Of a stretch of 19,623 bases of DNA, positions 7,213 through 15,485 are shown one piece after another (position 1 is the first letter of the stretch; the number at the start of each line of letters is the position of its first letter). The DNA is from Prolixibacteraceae bacterium (GTDB lineage Bacteria > Bacteroidota > Bacteroidia > Bacteroidales > Prolixibacteraceae). Made by a program: the position numbers and the translations under genes. The stretch is taken from assembly GCA_017998095.1 (NCBI GenBank), contig JAGODU010000071.1:1-19623 (forward strand), given 5' to 3'. Under the pieces are notes generated by a model. It was not told the DNA's origin. It saw nothing but the letters and a program-made list of their open reading frames with translations, and made no database searches.

Positions 7213-10062
7213 TTATTTTTTACTTAATTCTTCCTTAAGAAATTTGCCCGTTATTGAATTTTTATTCTCAACTATTTCTTCCGGAGTGCCTGTTGCCACT
7301 ACTCTTCCTCCGTTTCTTCCTCCTTCAGGACCAATATCTATAATGTAATCAGCAACTTTAATGACATCCATATTGTGCTCAATAACAATTACAGTGTTGC
7401 CCCTGTCAACCAGTCTGTTTAAAACTTCAAGCAAGACTCTGATATCTTCAAAATGTAAGCCTGTTGTTGGTTCATCAAGGATATATATTGTTTTACCGGT
7501 TTCCTTTTTTGATAATTCAGTTGCCAGCTTGACTCTTTGTGCTTCGCCACCTGATATAGTCGTAGATGACTGCCCTAATGTAAGATAACCTAAACCTACT
7601 TCCTGAAGTGCTTTTAACTTATGCAGGATCTTTGGATAGCTTTCAAAGAACTCAACAGCCTGGCTAATTGTCATGTCAAGGACATCACTTATTGATTTAC
7701 CACGGTATCTCACTTCCAGTGTTTCTCTGTTATAACGTTTTCCGTTGCATTTATTGCAATGCACATATACATCGGGAAGGAAATTCATTTCGATAAGTTT
7801 CATTCCTCCACCCTGGCATTCCTCGCAACGTCCACCCTTTACATTAAAAGAAAACCTTCCGGGCTTATATCCTCTGATCTTTGATTCTGGTAAAAGTGTA
7901 AAAAGATCCCTGATATCAGAAAACACACCGGTATATGTAACAGGATTTGATCTTGGTGTTCTCCCTATTGGTGACTGATCAACCTGAACTACCTTATCGA
8001 TATGTTCAAGTCCTTCAATAGTTTTGTAAGGTAGGGGATCAAGCAGGGAATTATAAAAGTGCTGGCTTAATACTGGCTGAAGAGTTTCATTTACTAAAGT
8101 TGATTTACCGCTGCCTGAAACTCCTGTTACACAAATAAATTTGCCTAAAGGAAATTCAGCATCTACCTCTTTAAGGTTGTTTCCTGTGCATCCTGTTATT
8201 TTAATTGCTTTCCCGTTTCCTTTTCTTCGTTTTAAAGGAATTTCAATTTTCTTTTCTCCCTTTAAATATTTAGAAGTCAGTGAGTCACCGTTGAGAATTA
8301 AATCGGGAGTTCCTGCTTCCATTATTTTGCCTCCGTGAATACCTGCATAAGGCCCAATATCAATTAAATAATCAGCTTTCAGCATCATATCCTTGTCATG
8401 CTCGACAACAATAACAGAATTGCCCGTATCTCTTAGCTGTTCCAGTGAATTGATAAGCCTGAGGTTATCCCTGTGATGTAACCCAATACTTGGTTCATCA
8501 AGGATATAAAGCACATTTACCAGTTGAGAGCCGATTTGTGTTGCTAATCTTATTCTTTGTGATTCACCTCCTGATAAGGTTTTTGCTGCACGGTCAAGTG
8601 CCAGGTATTCAAGACCTACATCTATCATAAACCCTAACCTGTCGCGCATTTCTTTTATTATTTCACTAGCAATTAATTTTTGCCTGTCTGATAGTTTGAA
8701 TTCAAGTCCCTGAAGCCATTCACCAAGTTGAATCAAATCAAGTGCTGAAACCTCAGAAATGTTATATCCGTCAATCTTAAACCATAAGGACTCTTTCTTA
8801 AGCCTTTGCCCGTTACATGCGGGACAAACAGTTTCCTTGACATACTGATTTGCCCATTTCTGTGCTTTCTGTGAAGTTGACTCTTCCTGTTGACTTTCAA
8901 TATATTTAACTATCCCCTCGTAAGTCATGAAATAGTTTATGTTTTCACCAAGGGGAGAATTCTTAATTTGTATTCTTTCACCTGTTCCAAATAATATTTT
9001 ATCAAGCGCTTCTTCTGGTATCTCAGAAAGAGGAGTTTTCAGATCAAATCCAAATGACTCAGCTATAGATTCTATTTGCCAGAATACCATTGAATTTCTG
9101 TAAGGTCCTAACGGAGTGATTCCTCCTTTAAATATTGATAACGACTTATCAGGAATAATCTTATCCATATCAAGCTGGGGGATCATTCCCAGTCCGTTAC
9201 ACTTAGGGCAGGCACCCTGAGGCGAATTAAAAGAAAAGTTATGAGGAGCAGGCTCATTATATGATATTCCGGTAGTAGGGCACATCAGGTGGCGGCTGAA
9301 ATACTTACAAACGCCTGTTTCATTATCCAGTATCATAATTATCCCCTGCCCGTGCTTCATGCCTGCCTGCACAGATTCTCTAAGCCTTTTATCTGAAGAA
9401 TCATCAGCAACCAGCTTATCAACTACAATTTCAATAAAGTGATTTTTATATCTGTCAAGCTTTAATCCATGAGTAATCTCTTTTATTTCTCCATCAATCC
9501 TGGCATAAATGAAACCTTTCTTCCGTATTTGCTCGAAGAGCTCCCTGTAATGACCTTTCCTCCCTTTAACCAAAGGAGCAAGTATTACGATTTTTTTCCC
9601 TTTAAAATCTTCTCTTATTAAATCAAGTATTTTTTGCTCGGAATACTTAACCATCTTTTCACCTGTATTGTACGAATATGCTTCACCTATTCTTGCAAAA
9701 AGAAGTCTTAGAAAATCATATATTTCTGTAACAGTTCCTACTGTTGATCTTGGATTCTTATTTGTTGTTTTTTGTTCTATAGATATTACCGGACTTAACC
9801 CTGAAATTTCATCCACATCGGGACGCTCAAGGTTGCCAAGGAATGAACGGGCGTAAGCTGAGAATGTTTCTATATACCTGCGCTGCCCTTCTGCATAAAT
9901 AGTATCAAATGCCAGAGAAGATTTCCCACTTCCGCTTAATCCTGTAATTACCGTAAATTTATTCCGGGGTATGTCCACGTTTACATTATGAAGATTGTTA
10001 ACCCTGGCACCCCTGACTCTGATTACTTCCTGATCAGTATCTTCTTTTAAATTTTCTGACAT
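7213..10062 (-). CDS. uvrA: Excinuclease ABC subunit A (UvrA)
   Basis: The damage-recognition ATPase of nucleotide excision repair; it loads UvrB on distorted DNA. The 949-residue length matches the family. It has two ABC ATPase units: Walker A GLSGSGKS (41-48) with signature LSGGE (496-500) and ILDEPSIGLHH, and Walker A GVSGSGKS (647-654) with signature ISGGE (836-840) and ILDEPTTGLH. Zinc-binding cysteines are seen at CPKCNG (285-290), CPACNG (413-418) and the C746/C749/C769/C772 module, which contributes to damaged-DNA binding. The start ATG at 10060-10062 gives MSENLKEDTD. It follows the lytic transglycosylase by 35 nt and precedes the nucleoside kinase by 13 nt. UvrB and UvrC are not in the window, and no SOS box was recognised. 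Confidence 0.99.
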   Translation of the reverse strand: MSENLKEDTDQEVIRVRGARVNNLHNVNVDIPRNKFTVITGLSGSGKSSLAFDTIYAEGQRRYIETFSAYARSFLGNLERPDVDEISGLSPVISIEQKTTNKNPRSTVGTVTEIYDFLRLLFARIGEAYSYNTGEKMVKYSEQKILDLIREDFKGKKIVILAPLVKGRKGHYRELFEQIRKKGFIYARIDGEIKEITHGLKLDRYKNHFIEIVVDKLVADDSSDKRLRESVQAGMKHGQGIIMILDNETGVCKYFSRHLMCPTTGISYNEPAPHNFSFNSPQGACPKCNGLGMIPQLDMDKIIPDKSLSIFKGGITPLGPYRNSMVFWQIESIAESFGFDLKTPLSEIPEEALDKILFGTGERIQIKNSPLGENINYFMTYEGIVKYIESQQEESTSQKAQKWANQYVKETVCPACNGQRLKKESLWFKIDGYNISEVSALDLIQLGEWLQGLEFKLSDRQKLIASEIIKEMRDRLGFMIDVGLEYLALDRAAKTLSGGESQRIRLATQIGSQLVNVLYILDEPSIGLHHRDNLRLINSLEQLRDTGNSVIVVEHDKDMMLKADYLIDIGPYAGIHGGKIMEAGTPDLILNGDSLTSKYLKGEKKIEIPLKRRKGNGKAIKITGCTGNNLKEVDAEFPLGKFICVTGVSGSGKSTLVNETLQPVLSQHFYNSLLDPLPYKTIEGLEHIDKVVQVDQSPIGRTPRSNPVTYTGVFSDIRDLFTLLPESKIRGYKPGRFSFNVKGGRCEECQGGGMKLIEMNFLPDVYVHCNKCNGKRYNRETLEVRYRGKSISDVLDMTISQAVEFFESYPKILHKLKALQEVGLGYLTLGQSSTTISGGEAQRVKLATELSKKETGKTIYILDEPTTGLHFEDIRVLLEVLNRLVDRGNTVIVIEHNMDVIKVADYIIDIGPEGGRNGGRVVATGTPEEIVENKNSITGKFLKEELSKK

Positions 10063-10097
10063 TGAATATGCGTAGAATTTTGTAATTAATAAATATA

Positions 10098-11003
10098 CTA
10101 TTTTTCAGGCATCTTAATCAAATAGCTCTTTTTGCTTTCATTTTTCAATGAAGTACTCCTTAGCCATGGATTCAGAATCTTCAACATTTTGTAGTTTGTC
10201 CCCTTCCCTTTTGCAAAAGCGGCCAAATCAGGTATCCCCTCTTTTACTTCTACATTTTTGAACTTTATTTCGGGGTAAACTTCACTATCCTTTACAAAAA
10301 ATCCATATTTCTCCGGAGACTCAATTATATATTTTAAGGCAAGTATCCTGAACACATAACGGTTTGTTTCTTCTGAAAATAACAAGTTGTAATAATTATT
10401 CTCCTTTTGACTTTGAATCTGCTGAGAGACACTGCTGTTACCTGTATTATATGAAGCAGCAACAAGTGTCCAGTTACCATAAACAGAATGTGATTTTTTC
10501 AGATAAAGACATGCAGCTTCAGTTGCTTTTTCAATGTTGTATCTTTCATCAACATCATCTGATATTTCAAGACCGTTTTCTTTTGCTGCTGATTTCATGA
10601 ATTGCCATATACCTGCTGCCCCTGAAGGAGAAACCGCTTTAGGGTCAAAACCGCTTTCTGCCAAGGCTAGATATTTAAAATCTTCAGGTATATTGTTTTT
10701 CTTTAAAATGGGTTCTATTATTTTAAAATACCTTTTGGTGAGTTTCAAATATCTTATCGTTTGCGAATGGAAAAAGCTGTTTACTGTTATTTCTCTGTCC
10801 AGCCTTTCAAAAATATCATATTCCTCTATTGGAACTTTCTCTCCTGCAAAATTCACTTCTGCCGGAACAGGGGGAGGAACAATCTTTTGGAAGACTGATT
10901 TATTGTCCGTTGAAGAAGGATCCGCTGGACCGGTAAAAGCTATAGATATAGTGAATAATATTAGCAGAGATATAATTATCAGATATAAAGTCTTTTGTTT
11001 CAT
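10098..11003 (-). CDS. Lytic murein transglycosylase, MltD-like
   Basis: An exported enzyme that cleaves the MurNAc-GlcNAc bond of peptidoglycan to leave 1,6-anhydro ends. From the ATG at 11003 it has 301 residues with a hydrophobic export signal or anchor at about 5-23. The SLT domain (about 95-230) contains the catalytic Glu116 in LALAESGFDP, then GAAGIWQFM and AASYNTGNSSV, all classic family 1 motifs. The C-terminal 60 residues (NVEVKEGIPDLAAFAKGKGT onward) look like a LysM-type peptidoglycan-binding domain. A longer frame begins at a TTG at 11024, but the ATG gives a better signal peptide and lies downstream of a TACTTTTG element. It is the first gene of the apparent transglycosylase-uvrA-nucleoside kinase run. 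Confidence 0.92.
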   Translation of the reverse strand: MKQKTLYLIIISLLILFTISIAFTGPADPSSTDNKSVFQKIVPPPVPAEVNFAGEKVPIEEYDIFERLDREITVNSFFHSQTIRYLKLTKRYFKIIEPILKKNNIPEDFKYLALAESGFDPKAVSPSGAAGIWQFMKSAAKENGLEISDDVDERYNIEKATEAACLYLKKSHSVYGNWTLVAASYNTGNSSVSQQIQSQKENNYYNLLFSEETNRYVFRILALKYIIESPEKYGFFVKDSEVYPEIKFKNVEVKEGIPDLAAFAKGKGTNYKMLKILNPWLRSTSLKNESKKSYLIKMPEK

Positions 11004-11029
11004 TTCGTTTACATTTACATACAAATATG

Positions 11030-11037
11030 CAAAAGTA
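11030..11037 (-). promoter_or_regulatory. Possible -7 element for the transglycosylase-uvrA run
   Basis: On the minus strand TACTTTTG matches the Bacteroidota -7 consensus TAnnTTTG exactly and would start transcription about 20-25 nt before the ATG at 11003. No TTTG is found at the expected 19-21 nt upstream, so the match is only half supported. Confidence 0.3.
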
Positions 11038-11060
11038 ACAGTTTAAAAACTAAATAGATT

Positions 11061-11086
11061 GTAAAAATCAATTATCTGATTTTTAC
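11061..11086 (-). terminator. Perfect 10-bp hairpin after the anti-sigma gene
   Basis: GTAAAAATCA (11061-11070) and TGATTTTTAC (11077-11086) are perfect reverse complements around a 6-nt loop. The hairpin lies 30 nt past the stop of the anti-sigma-like gene on the minus strand and upstream of the transglycosylase. It probably ends the sigma operon, though the stem is AT-rich and only a loose T-rich stretch follows. Confidence 0.45.
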
Positions 11087-11116
11087 TTAAAACAAAGTTG
11101 AGATTAAATCAATTAA

Positions 11117-12520
11117 TCAGAAATTATAGGAAAGGCCTGTAAATACTCCAAACATATATGGTCTGGAATTTATTTCAGATATACTGCTGAGAGAGTTAAG
11201 CTGCATCTTTATTGTTGGCTCAAGTGAAAACCTCAGATTACGGGTAAATGAATAATTGAATCCCAATCCTAAACTGCTGCTGAATGTCAACGGATTTAAT
11301 CCTTCTATTTCTCCATTAGCAACAACTTCATCATTATTGGAAATCTTAACATCATTTACAACAAGAAAGTTTGTATTTATGCCGCCTAAAACGTGTATTC
11401 CAAATTTGCTGTCAATAATCTTATACTTAACTAACAAAGGCACTTCAACATATCCGGCATCCTGATTCAATTCATATGGTCTTATTACTTCAGGAGATAA
11501 ACTGTTCATGTTCCCGGTTGTCTTAATTTGAGTTCCTTCCTGCATAGATACATTGGCTACCCCAATTAATGTATTTAACTCAACCTGATTATCAACTTCC
11601 CCGGCTTTATTACCTCCGGCATATTTTTCATCAGACATAACTCCATATCTGTCATTAATCCAATTCTGACCAGTATATGAAACATTTACATCATGGGCAA
11701 CCTGTGATATCTCCCCATAATTAACTCCACTCTGAACAGTGAGCTTATTATCAATGGAATATGCTACTATTACTCCCCCGGTTACGTTGGTTAAATAGTT
11801 CATTGAGTAATTGTATAAGGCATGATCTTCTCCATTATAATCATTGAAAGATTTATCTGAACCATCAAATCTGTAGGCCGGAGAAGCCTGAACTCCCACT
11901 GCCCATTCCCCTTTTTTCTTTGTATTTGAATTCTCCTTCAAATTTCTCAGATTCATTTCAATTATCGACTTGTCTTCTTCAGATAAATAATGCGTATTCA
12001 TTGCAAGTAAAGTGTATTCTTCCTTTTTATTTGATTTTAGCTTTTCTTTCCTTGGAATTAAAAGTTTGTAAATGAAATTATTTTCTTCGGATACATTTGC
12101 ACTTGAAATTATTCCACTTTTATCCTCATATAAAACTTTTACTTTATCTGAACGATGAACAATAATATTATCCTTCTTATTTGTCCTTTTTTCTTCAACA
12201 ATATAATCTGCTAATGCTTCAGATTCTTTGGGCTTAGTTGATTCATTTGCTTTAACTGACTCAGGCTTACCTTCTACTCCGGCTTCTGAAGTATAATTTA
12301 CAACGCCATTATCTTTATTTGCAAAATACCATCCTCCTATAAATGCAAACAATAATGATGCAGCTGAAGATAAACCCAGGATTAAGAGTGTTCTTCTTCT
12401 CCTCTTTCCTGAATCCATTTCATTGATAATTCCATCCCATACTGAATCGGGAGGAACTACCTCATGATTATTTAGCTTATCCCTAAATAAATTATCAATA
12501 TTTCCATCATTACTATTCAT
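11117..12520 (-). CDS. Membrane-spanning anti-sigma-like protein with C-terminal beta-barrel domain
   Basis: A 467-residue protein in three parts. Residues 1-40 form a short cytoplasmic segment (LFRDKLNNHEVVPPDSVWDG) of the kind that precedes the membrane helix in Bacteroidota sigma-linked proteins. Residues 43-66 form one transmembrane helix flanked by KRRRR. Residues about 70-200 are a charged linker, and about 205-467 look like an outer-membrane beta-barrel domain with alternating hydrophobic strands, ending in GLSYNF with the terminal Phe typical of barrels. Its ATG overlaps the sigma factor stop by 8 nt, so the two are translationally coupled and it very likely controls that sigma factor. 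From memory, Bacteroides has proteins of this plan described as dual membrane-spanning anti-sigma factors. Whether this one spans both membranes is inference. Confidence 0.8.
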   Translation of the reverse strand: MNSNDGNIDNLFRDKLNNHEVVPPDSVWDGIINEMDSGKRRRRTLLILGLSSAASLLFAFIGGWYFANKDNGVVNYTSEAGVEGKPESVKANESTKPKESEALADYIVEEKRTNKKDNIIVHRSDKVKVLYEDKSGIISSANVSEENNFIYKLLIPRKEKLKSNKKEEYTLLAMNTHYLSEEDKSIIEMNLRNLKENSNTKKKGEWAVGVQASPAYRFDGSDKSFNDYNGEDHALYNYSMNYLTNVTGGVIVAYSIDNKLTVQSGVNYGEISQVAHDVNVSYTGQNWINDRYGVMSDEKYAGGNKAGEVDNQVELNTLIGVANVSMQEGTQIKTTGNMNSLSPEVIRPYELNQDAGYVEVPLLVKYKIIDSKFGIHVLGGINTNFLVVNDVKISNNDEVVANGEIEGLNPLTFSSSLGLGFNYSFTRNLRFSLEPTIKMQLNSLSSISEINSRPYMFGVFTGLSYNF

Positions 12521-13061
12521 ATACCTTCCCTATATATCCTAATTCTGTCACCTTATCCTGTAAAATTTTTCTTGCCCTTGCCAGATTCGACTTTGATGTC
12601 CCTTCTGCAATGCCAAGTATTTCTGAAATCTCTTTATGTGTATACCCGTCAATTGCATACATGTTGAAAACCAATCTGTACTGAGGAGGCAAATTCCTGA
12701 TGACTTCCAGCAACTGCCCTGCACTCATCTCATCTAATGAATCGTTTTCAACCCTTCTCGACTCATAGATGCTTATATCTTCAACAGTTTGCATCTTAAA
12801 ACGAGACCTGTATTTCTCAAACGAATTATTCACTACAATCCTTCTCATCCAGCCTTCAAAAGAACCTTTAAAAGAATACTGCCCAATTTTGTTGAATATC
12901 ATGATAAAACTTTCATGCAATACATCTTCTGCTTCAGTTACATCACGCGAATACCTGAGACATACTCCATATAATTTTGGAGCATATAATTTGTATAACC
13001 GGGTTTGAGCCTCTCGTTTCCCCGCTTTACAATCACTTATCAATTTCTCAAGGTCTTCCAA
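12513..13061 (-). CDS. ECF-type RNA polymerase sigma factor
   Basis: A 182-residue sigma-70 family protein of the extracytoplasmic function class. Region 2 (about 10-85) includes DVLHESFIMIFNKI and GSFEGWMRRIVVNN, for -10 recognition and core binding. Region 4 (about 120-172) includes LPPQYRLVFNMYAIDGYTH and the helix-turn-helix EISEILGIAEGTSKSNLARA, for -35 recognition. The start is a TTG at 13059-13061: an in-frame stop lies four codons upstream, no ATG occurs before region 2 is well under way, and AAAGG sits just before it. It overlaps the anti-sigma-like gene by 8 nt. Its likely role is envelope-responsive transcription released by that partner; the target promoters are unknown. Confidence 0.92.
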   Translation of the reverse strand: MEDLEKLISDCKAGKREAQTRLYKLYAPKLYGVCLRYSRDVTEAEDVLHESFIMIFNKIGQYSFKGSFEGWMRRIVVNNSFEKYRSRFKMQTVEDISIYESRRVENDSLDEMSAGQLLEVIRNLPPQYRLVFNMYAIDGYTHKEISEILGIAEGTSKSNLARARKILQDKVTELGYIGKVYE

Positions 13062-13089
13062 TTGCCTTTAAATATTTTGCAACAACTAT

Positions 13090-13111
13090 TTATCTTAATT
13101 AAAAGATAAAG
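13090..13111. repeat. AT-rich inverted repeat before the sigma gene
   Basis: TTTATCTT and AAGATAAA are perfect 8-nt arms around a 6-nt AATTAA loop. It lies in the 56-nt gap between the lipoprotein stop and the sigma factor TTG start. It could be a weak terminator for the lipoprotein transcript or a regulator site for the sigma gene. Confidence 0.3.
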
Positions 13112-13117
13112 TTAAAG

Positions 13118-13588
13118 CTATTCGTTTAATTCTGAAACATAAAATTCCTCTTTCATCCCCTCTTTAAAAAGAACTGTAGTTGTTCCCAAAATATTATAAT
13201 CTTTAATCATACAAAGAACGTATTCTCCTTTTTTCAAATTTCTCATGCCGGCTTCCACATCATATCTGCACATGCAACGACAATTACCCTGAACTTTTTC
13301 ATATTCACTGAAATATAATGTGTCATTGCTCAAACTGACATCTATTCCAATCCCTTCAGGCAAACAGCAATTATAACTTGCATCATAGTGAGTAATCATA
13401 TAATTGTTGTCAGTCAGAGATGTTATAATTACCAAATCAGTACTGTCTGTTAATCCTGTACTCTTTAATCCTTTACACCCCCGATACTCAGTTGATGCTA
13501 ATTCCATTTCATTTTTATTGATATCAAAAGAATCATCGCACCCGGAAAAAATCATAGCACTTATCAACACCAGATATATTCTTTTCAT
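13118..13588 (-). CDS. Cysteine-rich lipoprotein of unknown function
   Basis: A 156-residue protein with a lipoprotein signal peptide: MKRIYLVLISAMIFSGC, lipidated Cys17. Past the lipobox it carries Cys at CKGL, a CC pair in NCCLPEG and a CRCMC cluster, seven cysteines in all, enough for disulfides or metal binding. The stretch after the cluster, YDVEAGMRNLKKGEYVLCMI, resembles small Bacteroidota envelope lipoproteins that I recognise only loosely. It lies 56 nt upstream of the sigma factor on the same strand and divergent from the serpin operon (114 nt between starts). It might be part of the sigma unit as a sensor or target. The function is not assigned. Confidence 0.75.
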   Translation of the reverse strand: MKRIYLVLISAMIFSGCDDSFDINKNEMELASTEYRGCKGLKSTGLTDSTDLVIITSLTDNNYMITHYDASYNCCLPEGIGIDVSLSNDTLYFSEYEKVQGNCRCMCRYDVEAGMRNLKKGEYVLCMIKDYNILGTTTVLFKEGMKEEFYVSELNE

Positions 13589-13627
13589 TGTCGATTTTTT
13601 ACCAGAGATGATATATTAAAACAAATG

Positions 13628-13650
13628 GTTGCGTGGACGCAACTTTTTTT
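13628..13650 (+). terminator. Hairpin plus T-run in the serpin operon leader
   Basis: GTTGCG, loop TGGA and CGCAAC form a GC-rich 6-bp stem, followed at once by seven T residues (13644-13650). This is the form of a plus-strand intrinsic terminator, but it sits 53 nt before the first serpin start and after no plus-strand gene nearby. It could attenuate the operon, block read-through antisense to the divergent lipoprotein, or serve as an operator palindrome (TTGCGT/ACGCAA). Confidence 0.5.
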
Positions 13651-13702
13651 GCACATTGTACATCATGGAGAAAATAATAATTCAAAATAAAAATCAAATA
13701 CT

Positions 13703-14929
13703 ATGAAAAATAAACCTGTTTTATCAGCATTTGTAATCCTCTTTGCTTTTACTTCCTGCGACTGGATTAATCCTGAAAAGGAAATTGAAGATATTGTCCT
13801 GAATGACAAGTCAGCTCAAATTGTTGAAAGCAATAATTCATTTGGATTCAATTTGTTTGAAAAAGTATTATCATCTGAAGAAACTGATAAGAATATTATG
13901 ATTTCACCATTGAGTATAAGCCAGGCCCTTTCAATGGCTCTTAACGGTGCGAATGGCAATACCCTGACTCAAATGCAGGATATACTTGGTTTCAAAGACT
14001 TTTCAACGGGGGATATTAATTACAGCAATCAGCTTATTGTAAACTCTCTGGTTAACCATGATCCGAAAGTTAAATTGCAAGTTGCCAATTCCGTGTGGTA
14101 TCGTAACGATTTCACTCCCAAGACTGACTTCATAAGTGCAAATCAAACTTACTACAATGCTGAAGTAAGTCAGTATGATCCGGCTAAACCTGATGAAGCA
14201 AAGAATAACATGAATAATTGGGTTGAAGATAAAACCAATGGCAAGATTAAAGAAATAATTGATAATGTAACTCCTGATAATGTGCTGTTCCTTTTAAATG
14301 CAGTTTACTTTAAAGGCGTTTGGAAAACACAGTTTAAAAAATCAAATACAGAAAGCCTTCCCTTTACTTTGGATAACGGCAGTGAAATTAATGTTGAAAC
14401 TATGACCGGAAAAGTAAACCTTTCTTACTACAACGAAGAAAAGTTTTCAGTAATTAAACTCCCCTACGGACAAGGGAAATTCAACATGTTTATTTTCCTC
14501 CCTGAAGAAGGTTACACTACTAATGACATAGCATCGGAAGTCAAGATAACCAATTTCGCTTCCCTCAATAATTCTGTACCTTCAGAAAGAGAAATATGGC
14601 TTCCTAAATTTGAATTTGAATATAAAAATGAACTCAATAACGAACTCAGTGATTTGGGAATGACAAATGCCTTCAATTCCAGTGTCGCCGACTTCAGTAA
14701 TATTGCTGATATCAATCTTTATATTTCAAAGGTTAATCACAAAACTTACATCAAAACTGATGAAGAAGGAAGTGAAGCAGCAGCTGCAACTTCAGTTGAA
14801 GTCAGCTTTACTTCTGTTGGTCCGGATGGAATTATAATGATTAATCGTTCATTCCTCTTTGCAATCGTTGAAGATGATACTAATTCTATCCTCTTTATAG
14901 GAAAAGTATATGATCCTTCAAAGAAATAA
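13703..14929 (+). CDS. Serpin family protease inhibitor, lipoprotein (serpin 1)
   Basis: A 408-residue serpin with a lipoprotein signal peptide ending FTSC (lipidated Cys19), so it should be anchored in the envelope, probably on the outer membrane. The fold is complete: NIMISPLSISQALSMAL (64-80), NAVYFKGVWKTQF (199-211), the reactive-centre hinge EEGSEAAAAT (354-363) and the family signature NRSFLFAIVEDDTNSILFIG (381-400). The small-residue hinge is typical of inhibitory serpins, which trap a protease by inserting the cut loop. Counting from the hinge glycine as P15 puts P1-P1' at Thr370-Ser371, with Phe369 at P2. Miropin of Tannerella is a known lipoprotein serpin from this phylum. This is the first gene of a five-gene run that ends with a second serpin. 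Confidence 0.95.
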   Translation: MKNKPVLSAFVILFAFTSCDWINPEKEIEDIVLNDKSAQIVESNNSFGFNLFEKVLSSEETDKNIMISPLSISQALSMALNGANGNTLTQMQDILGFKDFSTGDINYSNQLIVNSLVNHDPKVKLQVANSVWYRNDFTPKTDFISANQTYYNAEVSQYDPAKPDEAKNNMNNWVEDKTNGKIKEIIDNVTPDNVLFLLNAVYFKGVWKTQFKKSNTESLPFTLDNGSEINVETMTGKVNLSYYNEEKFSVIKLPYGQGKFNMFIFLPEEGYTTNDIASEVKITNFASLNNSVPSEREIWLPKFEFEYKNELNNELSDLGMTNAFNSSVADFSNIADINLYISKVNHKTYIKTDEEGSEAAAATSVEVSFTSVGPDGIIMINRSFLFAIVEDDTNSILFIGKVYDPSKK

Positions 14930-14960
14930 TATTATTGAGACAGTATTCTAAAATTAATCT

Positions 14961-15485
14961 ATGGAATTCCGGAGAATCATATCGCCATTTGCTTTAATAC
15001 TGCTTTTCATTGCCTTTGCCGTAATTACTGCAATCGTATTTCTTCAGAAAGGTAGAAACACCAAATGGATATCACGCAAAATGAAACTGGGGGCAGCAAT
15101 TCTCACTATAACAGGCATTACTACCGGCTGCCCCCCTCAGGTTACCTGCTACGATCCTGTGCCAAGCAACTTCTTCCAGTTCGATCAGATTAACTATGAT
15201 GAAAACGCTATTATTGTTGATCTTCCAAAAGATACTGTTATAACAGGAAGGATTATTACTCCTGATTTTGACGCTTATTCTTTTGAAATCTCAACTACTG
15301 ACTCAGTTGTTGTTCAAACAGGCTATGTTATCCCTGAAGATGGAAAGCTTGACAGTGATGATGAAAAAATTAAAATCATTGTTGACAGTAAATTAATTGA
15401 AGGTGACTATTACTTAAATATATCCTCTGCTGAAGATGATTTTGAAAACTACGTTGTATGCCGTAATAATCTGAAAATAAAATGA
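14961..15485 (+). CDS. Membrane-anchored protein with CPPQVTCYDP segment, possible radical SAM substrate
   Basis: A 174-residue protein with a transmembrane helix at about 8-28, a basic stretch (KGRNTKWISRKMK), a second hydrophobic stretch at 42-56 ending TTGC57, and then CPPQVTCYDPVPSN. The remaining 105 residues are acidic and beta-rich, and only three Cys are present (57, 63, 167). I recognise this loosely as an uncharacterised Bacteroidota family with a TGC...CY motif. The ATG of the radical SAM gene lies in the stop codon (ATGA), so the two proteins are made together. The CPPQVTC segment is a candidate site for modification by that enzyme. TGC57 could instead be a lipobox, though a lipobox after an earlier helix would be unusual. 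It starts 31 nt after serpin 1. Confidence 0.78.
   Translation: MEFRRIISPFALILLFIAFAVITAIVFLQKGRNTKWISRKMKLGAAILTITGITTGCPPQVTCYDPVPSNFFQFDQINYDENAIIVDLPKDTVITGRIITPDFDAYSFEISTTDSVVVQTGYVIPEDGKLDSDDEKIKIIVDSKLIEGDYYLNISSAEDDFENYVVCRNNLKIK

Noticed and set aside
11004..11024. Upstream TTG start for the lytic transglycosylase
   Set aside because: The ATG at 11003 gives a compact signal peptide and sits properly downstream of a -7-like element.
10534..11046. Plus-strand ORF of 170 codons
   Set aside because: It is the complement of the lytic transglycosylase, whose catalytic motifs are clear; the plus-strand translation shows no family features.
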